A stretch of DNA of 64,000 nt. It comes from Anaerostipes faecalis (GTDB taxonomy: Bacteria; Bacillota; Clostridia; Lachnospirales; Lachnospiraceae). Position 1 is the stretch's first letter. Each line of letters opens with the position of its first letter. A program made the position numbers and the translations under genes. The stretch lies in the NCBI RefSeq assembly GCF_018982945.1, contig NZ_JABRXE010000002.1:62001-126000 (forward strand), in the 5' to 3' direction. This document shows, in pieces, positions 34,983 through 44,847 of the stretch. The notes under the pieces were generated by a model, which was not told the origin of the DNA, made no database searches, and saw nothing but the letters and a program-made list of their open reading frames with translations.

Positions 34983-35010
34983 AAAGATACCGGTAAAATC
35001 CGGTATCTTT
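34983..35010. terminator. Terminator of glnN
   Basis: An 11-bp stem AAAGATACCGG/CCGGTATCTTT (34983-34993 and 35000-35010) flanked by an A-run on one side and T on the other, so it can act in both directions. It lies about 20 bases after the glnN stop codon. Confidence 0.85.
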
Positions 35011-35030
35011 TTCAAAAATTTATATATTTT

Positions 35031-37151
35031 TTATACTTCAAAAATTAAATCTCCATAGCTTGGGAATGGCCAGTCTTCTTTTGCAACTAACATCTCCAGT
35101 TTATCAGCTGGTTCACGAACGGCATTCATTTCTGTAAAGATTGTATCATGATAGAATCTTGCCTGTGCCTGTGCTTCATCTATTGCCTGTGCTTTTGCAG
35201 TATCTGCTTCCAGTACTCCGATTGCTGCAAACATAGCTTTCAGATTTTCTGTAATATCAGCAAGTAAATCTTCCTGTACAGAAGTATCTACACCTGTTTC
35301 TTTTAATACTGAAACAGAATCTGCCAGTTTCTTCTGGTATTTCATAACTGCTGGAACAATCTGTTTCTTAGCAATATCTAAAGTTGCTAAAGCTTCAATA
35401 TTAATTGTCTGTGCGTACTGTTCAAATAAGATTTCTGCACGGGATTCCAGTTCGTCCTTTGTAAATACTCCAAATTTTTCGAACATTTCAACTGATTTAT
35501 CTGTTACTAATGTAGGAATTGCATCTACCATGGATTTTAAGTTTGGAAGACCTCTTCTTTCAGCTTCTTCAACCCATTCATCAGAATAACCATTTCCATT
35601 GAAGATAACTCTCTGATGATCTGTCAGCATCTGTTTTGTTAATTCATGAGCTTCCATTGCAACAGCATCTGCTCCACCTTCAACTTTTTCAAGCTTATCA
35701 CATACGTCTGCAATTGCATCTGCAACGATTGTATTCAATACAACGTTTGGATCAGAAATAGACTGTGTAGAACCTACCATTCTGAATTCAAATTTGTTTC
35801 CTGTAAATGCAAATGGTGATGTACGGTTACGGTCTGTTGCATCTTTTTCGAATTCTGGTAAAGAATGTACTCCAGATGCCAGCTTGTCACCTTTCTTAGA
35901 GCTTGTAGCTTCTCCTCTTGTTACCAGCTGTTTTACAACATCTTCTAACTGTTCTCCAAGGAAGATAGAAATGATTGCTGGAGGTGCTTCATTTGCTCCA
36001 AGTCTGTGATCATTTCCTGGTGTAGATGCAGACATACGAAGTAAGTCAGCGTGTTCATCAACTGCTTTGATGATTGTTGCCAGGATTAATAAGAACTGCT
36101 GGTTTTCATGAGGTGTTTTACCAGGATCTAACAGGTTTTTACCTTCATTTGTTACCATAGACCAGTTGTTATGTTTTCCAGAACCATTAATTCCTGCAAA
36201 TGGTTTTTCATGCAGTAAACATTTTAATCCGTGTCGTCTTGCAACACGTCTCATTGTTTCCATTAATAACTGATTGTGGTCTGTTGCCACGTTATTAGAA
36301 TCATAAATTGGTGCTAATTCATGCTGTGCTGGTGCCACTTCATTATGTTCTGTCTTGGCACTGATTCCAAGCTTCCATGCTTCAATGTTCAGATCTCTCA
36401 TGAAACCTTCGATTCTTGGCTTGATGATTCCAAAGTAATGATCATCCATTTCCTGTCCTTTTGGAGGCATTGCTCCAAACAGTGTACGTCCTGTAAAGAT
36501 CAGGTCTTTTCTCTGTCTGTATTTTTCTTCATCAACTAAGAAATATTCCTGTTCAGGACCTACAGATGTATTAACTTTTTTAACACTCTCATTTCCTAAC
36601 AGATGAAGAAGTCTTGTAGCCTGAATATCCAAAGCCTGCATAGAACGAAGTAATGGAGTTTTCTTATCCAGCGCTTCTCCTTTATAAGAACAGAAAGCTG
36701 TTGGAATACATAAGATTGTAGCACTTGGTGTTTCTTTAATAAATGCTGGAGATGTACAATCCCATGCTGTATATCCTCTTGCTTCAAATGTTGCTCTTAA
36801 TCCTCCAGAAGGGAAAGAAGATGCATCTGGTTCACCTTTGATTAATTCTTTTCCAGAGAACTCTAATAATACTTTTCCATCATCTGTTGGATTAATGAAT
36901 GCATCATGCTTTTCAGCTGTAACACCTGTCATTGGCTGGAACCAATGTGTATAATGTGTTGCACCTTTCTCAATAGCCCATTCTTTCATCTCGTTTGCAA
37001 CTACATCAGCAATTGCAGGATTTAATTCTGTACCTTCTTCAATTGTCTTTTTTAAGTCTTTGTAAACTGCTTTTGGTAAACGAGCTTTCATAACACTGTC
37101 ATTAAACACGTTTGAACCAAAAATTTCTGCTACATTGATTTTTTCCTTCAT
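35031..37151 (-). CDS. glnN: Glutamine synthetase type III
   Basis: ATP-dependent ligation of ammonia to glutamate. At 706 residues it belongs to the large GSIII class, not GSI. Typical segments include [11 protein letters not shown] near residue 195, the ammonium/glutamate-site [31 protein letters not shown] (GSIII form of the ATP-site motif), and [15 protein letters not shown]. The ATG at 37151 follows AAAGGAAG. It is monocistronic with its own terminator. An attenuator-like hairpin in its leader suggests control by transcription termination. Confidence 0.96.
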   Translation of the reverse strand: MKEKINVAEIFGSNVFNDSVMKARLPKAVYKDLKKTIEEGTELNPAIADVVANEMKEWAIEKGATHYTHWFQPMTGVTAEKHDAFINPTDDGKVLLEFSGKELIKGEPDASSFPSGGLRATFEARGYTAWDCTSPAFIKETPSATILCIPTAFCSYKGEALDKKTPLLRSMQALDIQATRLLHLLGNESVKKVNTSVGPEQEYFLVDEEKYRQRKDLIFTGRTLFGAMPPKGQEMDDHYFGIIKPRIEGFMRDLNIEAWKLGISAKTEHNEVAPAQHELAPIYDSNNVATDHNQLLMETMRRVARRHGLKCLLHEKPFAGINGSGKHNNWSMVTNEGKNLLDPGKTPHENQQFLLILATIIKAVDEHADLLRMSASTPGNDHRLGANEAPPAIISIFLGEQLEDVVKQLVTRGEATSSKKGDKLASGVHSLPEFEKDATDRNRTSPFAFTGNKFEFRMVGSTQSISDPNVVLNTIVADAIADVCDKLEKVEGGADAVAMEAHELTKQMLTDHQRVIFNGNGYSDEWVEEAERRGLPNLKSMVDAIPTLVTDKSVEMFEKFGVFTKDELESRAEILFEQYAQTINIEALATLDIAKKQIVPAVMKYQKKLADSVSVLKETGVDTSVQEDLLADITENLKAMFAAIGVLEADTAKAQAIDEAQAQARFYHDTIFTEMNAVREPADKLEMLVAKEDWPFPSYGDLIFEV

Positions 37152-37212
37152 AGGTTTTCTTCCTTTCTTTGATAGCATTTGAAGCATTATTATAATCGTT
37201 GATTATATAAAC

Positions 37213-37257
37213 AAAAAAATGGGCGACAAACAATATGAACCTAATTGTTTGACGCCC
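37213..37257 (-). terminator. Terminator/attenuator in the glnN leader
   Basis: On the minus strand GGGCG plus CAAACAAT pair with ATTGTTTG plus CGCCC (one internal mismatch each side), with a loop of about nine bases, followed by seven T. It is about 60 bases before glnN and 140 bases after the upstream gene. It could end that gene or attenuate glnN. Confidence 0.7.
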
Positions 37258-37280
37258 TTGTCAGTAACTTCATTGGTTAT

Positions 37281-37309
37281 AGAATACAATCATTCTTTAT
37301 AAAAATCAA
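37281..37309 (-). promoter_or_regulatory. Possible glnN promoter upstream of the attenuator
   Basis: Minus strand TTGATT (37304-37309), 17-base spacer, TATTCT (37281-37286). If used, the transcript would pass the hairpin at 37213-37257 before reaching glnN. Confidence 0.35.
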
Positions 37310-37398
37310 GTGTTTTTTTGTATTTTATCAAATACGGTACATATTTTTTAATTATATTAAGCAATTATCACTCTTTTTCCTGAAAATCACTTTTTTGG

Positions 37399-39063
37399 CT
37401 AATCTGGAATTAAATTAATTCCATCATCACTCTTTTCATACCTAATCCTAATCTTCATTCCCGGTTTATACTTAATGGACGCCTCATTTTTGGAAAATTC
37501 CTGTTTATACACCTGACCATCACGATCCGTAATATAAACATAAGTATTTCCATCAATTGGAATAAATTTTATATCCGCAACAGTAATTTCTTTTGTCTCC
37601 TCTGATTCAGTACCAGCTTCTTTTGAAGAAATCAATCCTTCTTCTTTCAGTAATCTCTTATATTCCTTCAACACACCTTTTTGTGTGGTTGATGTTGCCA
37701 CAATGTTGTATTTCTCAACGTTAACCATTGCATACATTTTGACAAGGCCACCTTTGTCTTTAAGAATCATAACATAAGTTGGCTTTCCTGAAACATTAAT
37801 CAGTGACGGAAATGCTGATGAATAACCTAAATGCTGCACCTGACCTTCTGCAGCTTCCATTGCAGACTGTTCATTTGCACCAGATACCGGATAGTATTTT
37901 GACTGGGCAGTTCTCATATTCATCATTACAAATGCAATATTTGAACTGTCTCCATTTACGGATGTTACTCCGGTAAACGCCCATACATCTCCATCGATCA
38001 CACGATATCCATAATCATCTGTTGCAACCTTACAGCCCTTTTTGCCAAAAATACTGTTAATATATCCTCCGGATAATAGTCCTTTCCAGTTATATTTTTT
38101 CAGCAAAAGTTCTCCATCATAAACATGATCCACCCACTGAGGAATATCTTTTACATCATAATACCTGCTGTTTCCTATAACCGGATCACAAATTACGGCA
38201 CCCTTCACATCTTTTGCTCCAAAAAGTCCTGAATATGCTTTCAAAACCGGACAGATATAATAAGGGTTTCCCTGATTATCAATTTCAAAATAATAGCCTT
38301 CAAACATCGCTGTAGGATACTGAAATCTCAAATGTCGTTTCAGATTTTTTGAAAAATATGCAGATGGTGAGTATTTCATTGGATTCTTTAGTTTTACATA
38401 TTTTGCTTCATTGGTAATCGGATCTACCTGTACATAACCTGGAATTCCAGCTTTCCGATTATTCATATATCGAATAAAACTTGCATAATACAATGGTGCC
38501 ACTTTCATCGGTTTACCATCATAATCAATCTGACTGTAGGAATCGCTGACTTCGTACTGACTGACAACGTCCGACAGAGAACCAATAGCTCTGTCACCTA
38601 TGATTCTTGCTCCAGCAGTATCCATCAATGCAATATCTGTAATACGTTCTGTTTCTTTCATATCCTTTTCAAAGGCTTTGTTTTCAACTTTCAGTCTACC
38701 AGCATATTTTTTTGAAGAAATAATCTGGGATGATAATAACATTCCAATTGCAAAAGCACCAATTGTAATAACCAGCATAATACTAGATATTTTAAACAGT
38801 ACCTTTGCTTTTTCCTCTCCTTGAATACCTCTTTCAATTGCAAAAATTACCGTCAATAAGATCAGTATGGTAATAAGTACACTCCAGAATCCTGTTTCCT
38901 GATAATTAACTGCAGGCAAAGCAATATAATAATAAATACCAATAAAAATCAAAGCAATTAAAAGAAGAAAACTTATAGTTTTTTTCCCTGGTTTCTTTAC
39001 TTTGGGACCAGATCTACCAGAACCAAATCCATCGAAATTACCAAAATCAAATTGAAACTGCAT
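37399..39063 (-). CDS. Large membrane protein with extracytoplasmic domain, unknown function
   Basis: A 554-residue protein. It has a Gly/Phe-rich N-terminus (MQFQFDFGNFDGFGSGR), then three transmembrane helices (about residues 30-52, 58-77 and 90-112), then about 440 residues that should face outside. The outer part is rich in Tyr and Gly and has segments such as YVQVDPITNEAKYVKLKNPM and DVWAFTGVTSVNGDSSNIAF that suggest repeated beta structures. I do not recognise a catalytic motif. It resembles conserved Lachnospiraceae membrane proteins without known role. It is monocistronic between the propeller gene and glnN. Confidence 0.7.
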   Translation of the reverse strand: MQFQFDFGNFDGFGSGRSGPKVKKPGKKTISFLLLIALIFIGIYYYIALPAVNYQETGFWSVLITILILLTVIFAIERGIQGEEKAKVLFKISSIMLVITIGAFAIGMLLSSQIISSKKYAGRLKVENKAFEKDMKETERITDIALMDTAGARIIGDRAIGSLSDVVSQYEVSDSYSQIDYDGKPMKVAPLYYASFIRYMNNRKAGIPGYVQVDPITNEAKYVKLKNPMKYSPSAYFSKNLKRHLRFQYPTAMFEGYYFEIDNQGNPYYICPVLKAYSGLFGAKDVKGAVICDPVIGNSRYYDVKDIPQWVDHVYDGELLLKKYNWKGLLSGGYINSIFGKKGCKVATDDYGYRVIDGDVWAFTGVTSVNGDSSNIAFVMMNMRTAQSKYYPVSGANEQSAMEAAEGQVQHLGYSSAFPSLINVSGKPTYVMILKDKGGLVKMYAMVNVEKYNIVATSTTQKGVLKEYKRLLKEEGLISSKEAGTESEETKEITVADIKFIPIDGNTYVYITDRDGQVYKQEFSKNEASIKYKPGMKIRIRYEKSDDGINLIPD

Positions 39064-39167
39064 AATACTCTCCCTTTATTTTATAAATAATGATTTATGT
39101 CTTTTAAATATGGTAACATAAACATTTTTTTGTGTAAAGTAAAGGAGAATATCGGATTTTCAAATCT

Positions 39168-41021
39168 TTAGATTGTTTTTACTTTCAAAGTTGTATACAC
39201 TTTTTTACCGTTGACTGTTTTGTATCCTTTTAACCTGAAAGAATATGTTTTTCCAGTCTTAGCCTTGCTCTTTGTATAAGTAATGGTTCCTCCTTTTGTT
39301 GTTGTTTTTACTTTTTTATAAGAACCTTTCCCTTCTTTCAGATAAATTACATAACCCTCATATCCTTTAACATTACGATATGTTGCTTTCACTGTTTTGG
39401 ATCCATTTTTACCTTTTGCCTGATAAGATTTCCAGTATTTACGAACCTTTTTCTTCCCTTTTTTCACATATTTATATGGTCTGACTTTAAATTTATAAGA
39501 ATATCCTGATTTCAAAGTTACAGTCTTTGATGAAACCTTACCGGCTGTTGTAATTTTCTTATATTTCCCTTTACCTGCTTTAGCATAAATCACATAGCCT
39601 TTTGCGCCAGACTTTTTCTTCCAGGAAACTTTAACTTTTCTTGTAGAGGTTTTTTGATATGTAACCGGCTTGGAAGATACAACTGGTGTTGATGGTTGTG
39701 ATGGTGTTGATGGTTCTAATGGTTGTGATGGTTCTGAAACTTTCTTTCCCACAGAAAAAATATAATTTGAATCATTTTTATAATAAAGAGTTCCATCTTC
39801 ATCAGCAATAATATCACTCATACAATAATTTTGTCTGTTATCATCAGGAATATATAGTTCTTTTACCGTCCCGTTTAGTGCACCTTCACAATCTGTCATA
39901 TAATATATACATCCCGGTTTATTATTTGCAGTGAAATATACGATGACCTGATTTTTATTATTTGCAGTTGCATATGCACTTGTTACCAGAGGCTGACTCT
40001 GTACATCTGCTGGTACATCAACTTTATATTCCAGATTCAATGTGTCAGTGTCTACCACAGCCAGAAATCCGTTTGATCCATATCCTCCCGTTCTTCCACC
40101 CACATATAATCTTCCATTATATATAGTTGGCGTATTAGAAGAGTATCCTCCCTCTACCAGTGTTTTTGGATTGCCTATCTGATCTAATTTTCCTGTATTC
40201 TTATCTATAGTAAATTTATATAACGTTGTTTTGTTAGTAATCAGATATAATTCATTGGAATTCTCATCACAAGTTATTCCTCCACTGACTCCTCCATCTA
40301 GTGCAATCGAATCATCTGATTTTCCATTTTTTCGATTAATAACCATTAATTTTCCATTACCTTCTGCGACAACAATATAATTTCCAATGACCGTGCCTTG
40401 ATTCCAGTAATGATTTTCTTTTTCCTGATCTTTTGGAGAATGAATCCATTGAACGGCTCCATCTTCTGTAGATAAAGCAAAGTAATGACCACTTTCATCT
40501 GCTTCCATTGTTCCTGCGTACAAAACACCATCAGCATAGGTCAGCTTTGAAGTAATAGTTCCATCAAGATAATCACTTGTCCATACTACCTCTAATGTAT
40601 CTTTATCAAATGCCTTAATCTTTCCGTTATCCAAAGGAACAAATATTTTCCCATCTCCATAGCAGATATTAGCGATCCAATACAAAGAAGCAGAGCCATC
40701 TTCATCTAATTTTCCATTTTCTTCGTTTACACGAGTTCCATCTTTTGTTAATTTCACTAAATATCCACTATTACTATCTGCTGCATAGATATAATCTCCA
40801 ACAATGATCGGTGTTGTTTCTGCATACCACCCTTCTTTTGGCTGATATGACCATTTTAATTCCGCCTCATTTTCATTTTTCGGTGTCTGATAATTTACCA
40901 CTGCACCATAGCTGCCAGACTGTGACCAATCTGCAGCTTTCACCATATCAACAGATATATTTCCTGTAATTGTCATTATCAGCACCAAAAGCATCACTGC
41001 TGTCTTTTTTAGTAACTTCAT
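39168..41021 (-). CDS. Secreted PQQ-type beta-propeller protein with basic Fn3-like tail
   Basis: A 617-residue exported protein. The signal peptide ends near residue 30 (VKAADW). Residues 40-420 form a PQQ/BtuG-like beta-propeller with repeated GDYIYAADSNSGYLVKL, DGKIFVPLDNGKIKAFDKDT and DGVLYAGTMEADESGHYFAL blades. A Pro/Ser linker follows at about residues 427-447. The C-terminal 170 residues are two Lys-rich Fn3-like modules. It is the last gene of the cobalamin-riboswitch operon, 30 bases after the S component with AGGAGG. I infer a cell-surface cobamide-binding role, by analogy with BtuG of Bacteroides. Direct family assignment is to the propeller only. Confidence 0.75.
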   Translation of the reverse strand: MKLLKKTAVMLLVLIMTITGNISVDMVKAADWSQSGSYGAVVNYQTPKNENEAELKWSYQPKEGWYAETTPIIVGDYIYAADSNSGYLVKLTKDGTRVNEENGKLDEDGSASLYWIANICYGDGKIFVPLDNGKIKAFDKDTLEVVWTSDYLDGTITSKLTYADGVLYAGTMEADESGHYFALSTEDGAVQWIHSPKDQEKENHYWNQGTVIGNYIVVAEGNGKLMVINRKNGKSDDSIALDGGVSGGITCDENSNELYLITNKTTLYKFTIDKNTGKLDQIGNPKTLVEGGYSSNTPTIYNGRLYVGGRTGGYGSNGFLAVVDTDTLNLEYKVDVPADVQSQPLVTSAYATANNKNQVIVYFTANNKPGCIYYMTDCEGALNGTVKELYIPDDNRQNYCMSDIIADEDGTLYYKNDSNYIFSVGKKVSEPSQPLEPSTPSQPSTPVVSSKPVTYQKTSTRKVKVSWKKKSGAKGYVIYAKAGKGKYKKITTAGKVSSKTVTLKSGYSYKFKVRPYKYVKKGKKKVRKYWKSYQAKGKNGSKTVKATYRNVKGYEGYVIYLKEGKGSYKKVKTTTKGGTITYTKSKAKTGKTYSFRLKGYKTVNGKKVYTTLKVKTI

Positions 41022-41051
41022 ACATTTCCTCCTTATTTCTCCGTGTTCTTA

Positions 41052-41672
41052 TTACTGAATTTCCCTTTCATCGAAAAATCCATATTTATATTTCACCCTG
41101 CTTAATTTTTTTATTAATACAGGGGTCAATATCCATAAAAATATTACATTTGATACACAATACTCTACTGTTACAGGTATTGATGTTGCCAGTATTGCTA
41201 TATATCGTGTCCATTGAAACTCTTCTCCTGCAGCAAGAACAGTCCAGACATCCATAAGCATAGAAAAGAATATTCCTGCCAGAATTCCATAAATCATCAG
41301 TGCTAATCTGTTTTTTTCTAATATTTGTTTCCGATTTAAAATACCGGCAATCCATCCAATCATTCCCCATGAAAACATCTGAAACACTGTCCATGGACCT
41401 TGTCCAAAAAAGAAGTTAGAAACAAACGCACTCATGGAGCCGCATACAAATCCTGACCCTCTGCCAAAAACCATACCACATATGATTACCATGGCACTGA
41501 CCGGCTTAAACCCTGGTATTATTCCAAAAATAATTCTGGACATAACTGTTAATGAAACCATAACTGCCAAAACTACTGTCTCCCTTGTCTGTGGCTTTCT
41601 GGATTCATATTTAAAGTAATATGGAATACAGGATATTCCTGCAAATGCTATCATCACAATATTCACAGGCAC
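41052..41672 (-). CDS. ECF transporter S component (cobamide predicted)
   Basis: A substrate-binding membrane component of an energy-coupling factor importer, 206 residues, about six helices. Family features are the VMVSLTVMSRIIFGIIPGFKPVSAM segment followed by GMVFGRGSGFVCGSMSAFVSN and FGQGPWTVFQMFSWGMIGWIAG, typical of S components of the CbrT/QueT-like group. The GTG start at 41672 has GGAG 8 bases upstream and overlaps the ATPase gene by 10 bases. The specificity for cobalamin or a precursor is inferred from the B12 riboswitch and the DUF4430 partner. Confidence 0.82.
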   Translation of the reverse strand: MPVNIVMIAFAGISCIPYYFKYESRKPQTRETVVLAVMVSLTVMSRIIFGIIPGFKPVSAMVIICGMVFGRGSGFVCGSMSAFVSNFFFGQGPWTVFQMFSWGMIGWIAGILNRKQILEKNRLALMIYGILAGIFFSMLMDVWTVLAAGEEFQWTRYIAILATSIPVTVEYCVSNVIFLWILTPVLIKKLSRVKYKYGFFDEREIQ

Positions 41673-43210
41673 CTCACATTCTCCGGCAATACTACCGTTT
41701 TATCCATATCTCTTGTTATCTTTGCAGAAGCAGTGGTATAAAAATAATTCTCCTGAAAAAATTTCTCCGGTACATCTACACTTTCAATCTTTCCATTGAA
41801 CATCATTCCTATTCGATCCGCAAACTCTGCACAAAATTCCAGATCATGGGTTACACATAAAATAGTTACACCCTCTTCCTGTAATTCAAAAAGAAAATGC
41901 CCAAATCGCCTCACATGCTGCCGATCCATTCCTTTGGTAGGTTCATCAAGCAAAAGAATTTCCGGATTGCCCAAAAGAACTTTGATCAAAGCCGCCATCT
42001 GTCGTTGTCCTCCGCTAAGGTCATAAGGATGACTCTGAAGCTTTTCCTTTAATCCACTATTCTCTAAAAGCTTATCCATCCTTTCTTCCTGCCCTTCACC
42101 TGTTTCTTTCAAATCATCTATAAGACGTTCTTTCACAAACACTACTGTCGGATCTTGAGGCAGATATACTATTCTCTTTTTACACTTTACTTTTCCATCA
42201 TAAGACATTTGTCCTGCAATACATTTTAGAAGAGTGGATTTTCCACTTCCATTGGCTCCTGCTACCGCAAATATCTCCTGATTTTTTATTTTTAAGGATA
42301 AGTTATTAAGTACTGAATCTTTCCCATATCCTGCATACAGATGGGCTATTTCCATAGCAATTCCATTTCCCTGTTTTTCCTTTACCAGCACATCATAAGA
42401 ACAATCCTGTATGGCATTTCTCATTTTCATCATAGAAAATGTTGGCTCTATATGAAATTTTCCTGCCAGACGAATCATCTGGGGAAGATACTGTACCATT
42501 GCTGATTTTTTGTGAATCAAATCTTCAATAACCGCTTTTGCTGTTCCCTGAGTAAAAACCCTTCCATCTTTCATGAAAATACACTGATCTGCCATTTCCA
42601 TTACATCTTCCAGATTGTGTGCTGCCATAATGATCGTCATCTGAAATTCTTTTTGAAGTTTTTCAACCATTGCTAGAAAATTTTTCCTGCCAATGGGATC
42701 AAGCTGTGCCGTTGGTTCATCCAGTACCAGTACCCTGGGATGCATTGCAGTCAATGCCGCCAAGTTTACCATTTGCTTTTGTCCACCGGATAATTCATCC
42801 GTTCTGCTGTTATATATTTCCTGCAAATCAAAATAATTCACAATTTCTGCCACAGTCCGTTTCATCTGCTGGTAATGCATTCCCAGATTTTCAAGTCCAA
42901 AGGCAATTTCATGCCATACAGTATCCATTACCATCTGACTGGAAGGATCCTGAAATAAATAACCAATTTCACCCACAGATTCCTCTGGCTTTAATTGTTC
43001 TAATGGTTTTCCTTTATAAAAAACCTCACCTTTTCTTTTCCCTTTCGGCATCAGTTCCTTTTTTAAATGACGCAGCAGGGTTGTCTTTCCACATCCGCTT
43101 GGTCCTGCAATTAAAACCATGGTTCCTTCCTCAATATTTAATGAAACCTCTCTAATTGAATTTTCCTTTGCAAGTGCATACCGGAAGGAAAGATTTTTAA
43201 TCTGATACAT
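41663..43210 (-). CDS. ECF transporter ATPase, two fused ABC domains
   Basis: A 515-residue ATPase with two complete ABC domains in one chain, replacing the usual EcfA1/EcfA2 pair. Domain 1 has GPSGCGKTTLLRH, LSGGQKQMVN and VLVLDEPTAQLD. Domain 2 has GANGSGKSTLLKC (near residue 317), LSGGQRQMAA and ILLLDEPTKGMD. The fusion marks a group I transporter with a dedicated module. The start at 43210 overlaps the EcfT gene by 14 bases. Confidence 0.9.
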   Translation of the reverse strand: MYQIKNLSFRYALAKENSIREVSLNIEEGTMVLIAGPSGCGKTTLLRHLKKELMPKGKRKGEVFYKGKPLEQLKPEESVGEIGYLFQDPSSQMVMDTVWHEIAFGLENLGMHYQQMKRTVAEIVNYFDLQEIYNSRTDELSGGQKQMVNLAALTAMHPRVLVLDEPTAQLDPIGRKNFLAMVEKLQKEFQMTIIMAAHNLEDVMEMADQCIFMKDGRVFTQGTAKAVIEDLIHKKSAMVQYLPQMIRLAGKFHIEPTFSMMKMRNAIQDCSYDVLVKEKQGNGIAMEIAHLYAGYGKDSVLNNLSLKIKNQEIFAVAGANGSGKSTLLKCIAGQMSYDGKVKCKKRIVYLPQDPTVVFVKERLIDDLKETGEGQEERMDKLLENSGLKEKLQSHPYDLSGGQRQMAALIKVLLGNPEILLLDEPTKGMDRQHVRRFGHFLFELQEEGVTILCVTHDLEFCAEFADRIGMMFNGKIESVDVPEKFFQENYFYTTASAKITRDMDKTVVLPENVRCL

Positions 43211-44033
43211 AATTCCCATCCCTCCACAAAAATGGCAATAAAATCTGTATTGCCATCAAAATTATAAAAATACAATCTACATTTTTTACTGGATTCCAGA
43301 TAATCATTGGATAAAAGAAAAACCTGGAATAATATTTTACATATCCGTATCCGTTAAATGCTGCCAGGAGAAGGATTTGCACCAGCCGGAACATATCCTT
43401 TCGTTCAAATTGGAACAAATGAAAATGCGAGCGTTTTTTCATTCCGTATCCTCTGGCATTCATTGAATCCAGCTGGTCCATAGAATTTTCAAAAGCCCAG
43501 GTTGTTTCCATAGAAAAAACTTTCATTACCCTTCGGAACATGAACTCTTTTTTTAAATTTTTCTGTGCCTCCATCATAAGACCTGCCTGTTTTTTATATT
43601 TAGGAATCAGTCCCATAGCCATAGACAAGATAACACCTGTTTGGGGGAATACTGATCCGGATATATAAATCCAATGTTCCCTTCGAAAATATCGATTCAT
43701 AATAGAAAACATCCATAATACATTAACAAGAAGACATCCATAATGAATTCCATAAAGGAACGCTTCCCAGGTAATACGTATATTTCCGATATAGAACAGA
43801 ATCGTCCGTCCCCTTTGTACAAACAAAGGATTTGTTATTGCTGCCAGACAGAAAACCCCTCCATAAGGTAACAATTTTTTAATGTTTTTTTGATGGTATA
43901 AATACATGGTGCACAAACAAACGGTCTGAATACCGGTCATCCATGGATGTCTGCTCCATACGACTGCCACAAAATTCACCAGAAAATAAACCAGAAGTAC
44001 TGCTGGATGCGTTCGTTCCAGTACTTTTTTCAT
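43197..44033 (-). CDS. ECF transporter transmembrane coupling protein
   Basis: An EcfT-like membrane protein, about 278 residues with five to six helices. The conserved A-R-G coupling motif is present in DSMNARGYGMKKR near residue 205, where EcfT proteins contact the ATPases. The N-terminal ERTHPAVLLVYFLVNF is the usual opening of CbiQ/EcfT proteins. The ATG at 44033 follows AAGGGGA and overlaps the lipoprotein stop region. Confidence 0.88.
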   Translation of the reverse strand: MKKVLERTHPAVLLVYFLVNFVAVVWSRHPWMTGIQTVCLCTMYLYHQKNIKKLLPYGGVFCLAAITNPLFVQRGRTILFYIGNIRITWEAFLYGIHYGCLLVNVLWMFSIMNRYFRREHWIYISGSVFPQTGVILSMAMGLIPKYKKQAGLMMEAQKNLKKEFMFRRVMKVFSMETTWAFENSMDQLDSMNARGYGMKKRSHFHLFQFERKDMFRLVQILLLAAFNGYGYVKYYSRFFFYPMIIWNPVKNVDCIFIILMAIQILLPFLWRDGNYVSD

Positions 44034-44034
44034 A

Positions 44035-44727
44035 CTATAAATCCCCTTTTTCACAGGTATACAACCATTGTACTTCATCTCCATCGTCGAGCTTATACTG
44101 TGATGCTCCTACATTAGGAAAGTTCCCGTTGACTTTATACATCCATCCGCTATTTCTTCCACAGTCAAATTCATATAATCCATCAATGCCCTGAACATAA
44201 CCCTTAGATGTGTCAATTTCCACACCGGTTTTTCTAAGAACCGTCATAGCTGTATCCCCCTCTTCAATCTTTATTTTCCCACTGTAAATTCTTCCACCAG
44301 ATGGGATTTGATAATTAGACTGAAGCTGTTCTTTATGATTTAGTACAGTTTTACAGCTGATCACTATCTGACAATAATGTTCATCCTTTGCACTTGTAGT
44401 ATTGGCGGTGGTACTTTGTTCTTTCTTTTTCTCGGTAGTTTTTGTTTCATTTTTTGTTGTAGATTTCTTTTCAGATTTCTTTGTCTCTGTTACCTCTTGG
44501 TTTTTTCCCGTTTTCTTTGACTTTTTCTTTTTTTGTGTTTCTTTTCCTTTTTTCTCTGACTTAGCCTGCTTTTTTTCCGTACTCTTTTCTTTCTTCGTTT
44601 CTGTTGATAAGGTCTTTTGTGTTGCAGTTTCCTGCTTTGCCTGATTTTTGCTTTCATCTTCTTTGGTGCAGGCTGTAACAGAAATCATCATCATTACGAT
44701 CAACAGCCATGTAATAATTTTTTTCAT
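44035..44727 (-). CDS. Transcobalamin-like (DUF4430) lipoprotein
   Basis: A 230-residue lipoprotein, lipobox SVTAC with the acylated Cys at residue 20. Residues 22-115 are a low-complexity Lys/Thr/Glu/Ser tether (repeated KKSKKTGK and KKSEKK types). The C-terminal domain (about 115-230) shows the DUF4430/transcobalamin C-terminal pattern: YSGKIKIEEGDTAMTVLRKT, NSGWMYKVNGNFPNVGASQ and DDGDEVQWLYTC. In transcobalamin and intrinsic factor this fold covers one face of cobalamin. It is the first gene after the B12 riboswitch. The start at 44727 gives the proper signal peptide. Confidence 0.85.
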   Translation of the reverse strand: MKKIITWLLIVMMMISVTACTKEDESKNQAKQETATQKTLSTETKKEKSTEKKQAKSEKKGKETQKKKKSKKTGKNQEVTETKKSEKKSTTKNETKTTEKKKEQSTTANTTSAKDEHYCQIVISCKTVLNHKEQLQSNYQIPSGGRIYSGKIKIEEGDTAMTVLRKTGVEIDTSKGYVQGIDGLYEFDCGRNSGWMYKVNGNFPNVGASQYKLDDGDEVQWLYTCEKGDL

Positions 44728-44847
44728 AAAAAATAGATCCTCCATGCTTATCATTTTGCATTTAAGGATCTACTTTAGTACACAGAACAAACCACATCTT
44801 CAATCCAAAGAAAAATTATAGTATCCATGTACTGATCCTTCTTTGCA

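Noticed and set aside
44402-44644. Phe/Ser/Val-rich plus-strand reading frame
   Set aside because: It is the antisense shadow of the Lys-rich tether of the DUF4430 lipoprotein; low-complexity codons keep the opposite frame open.
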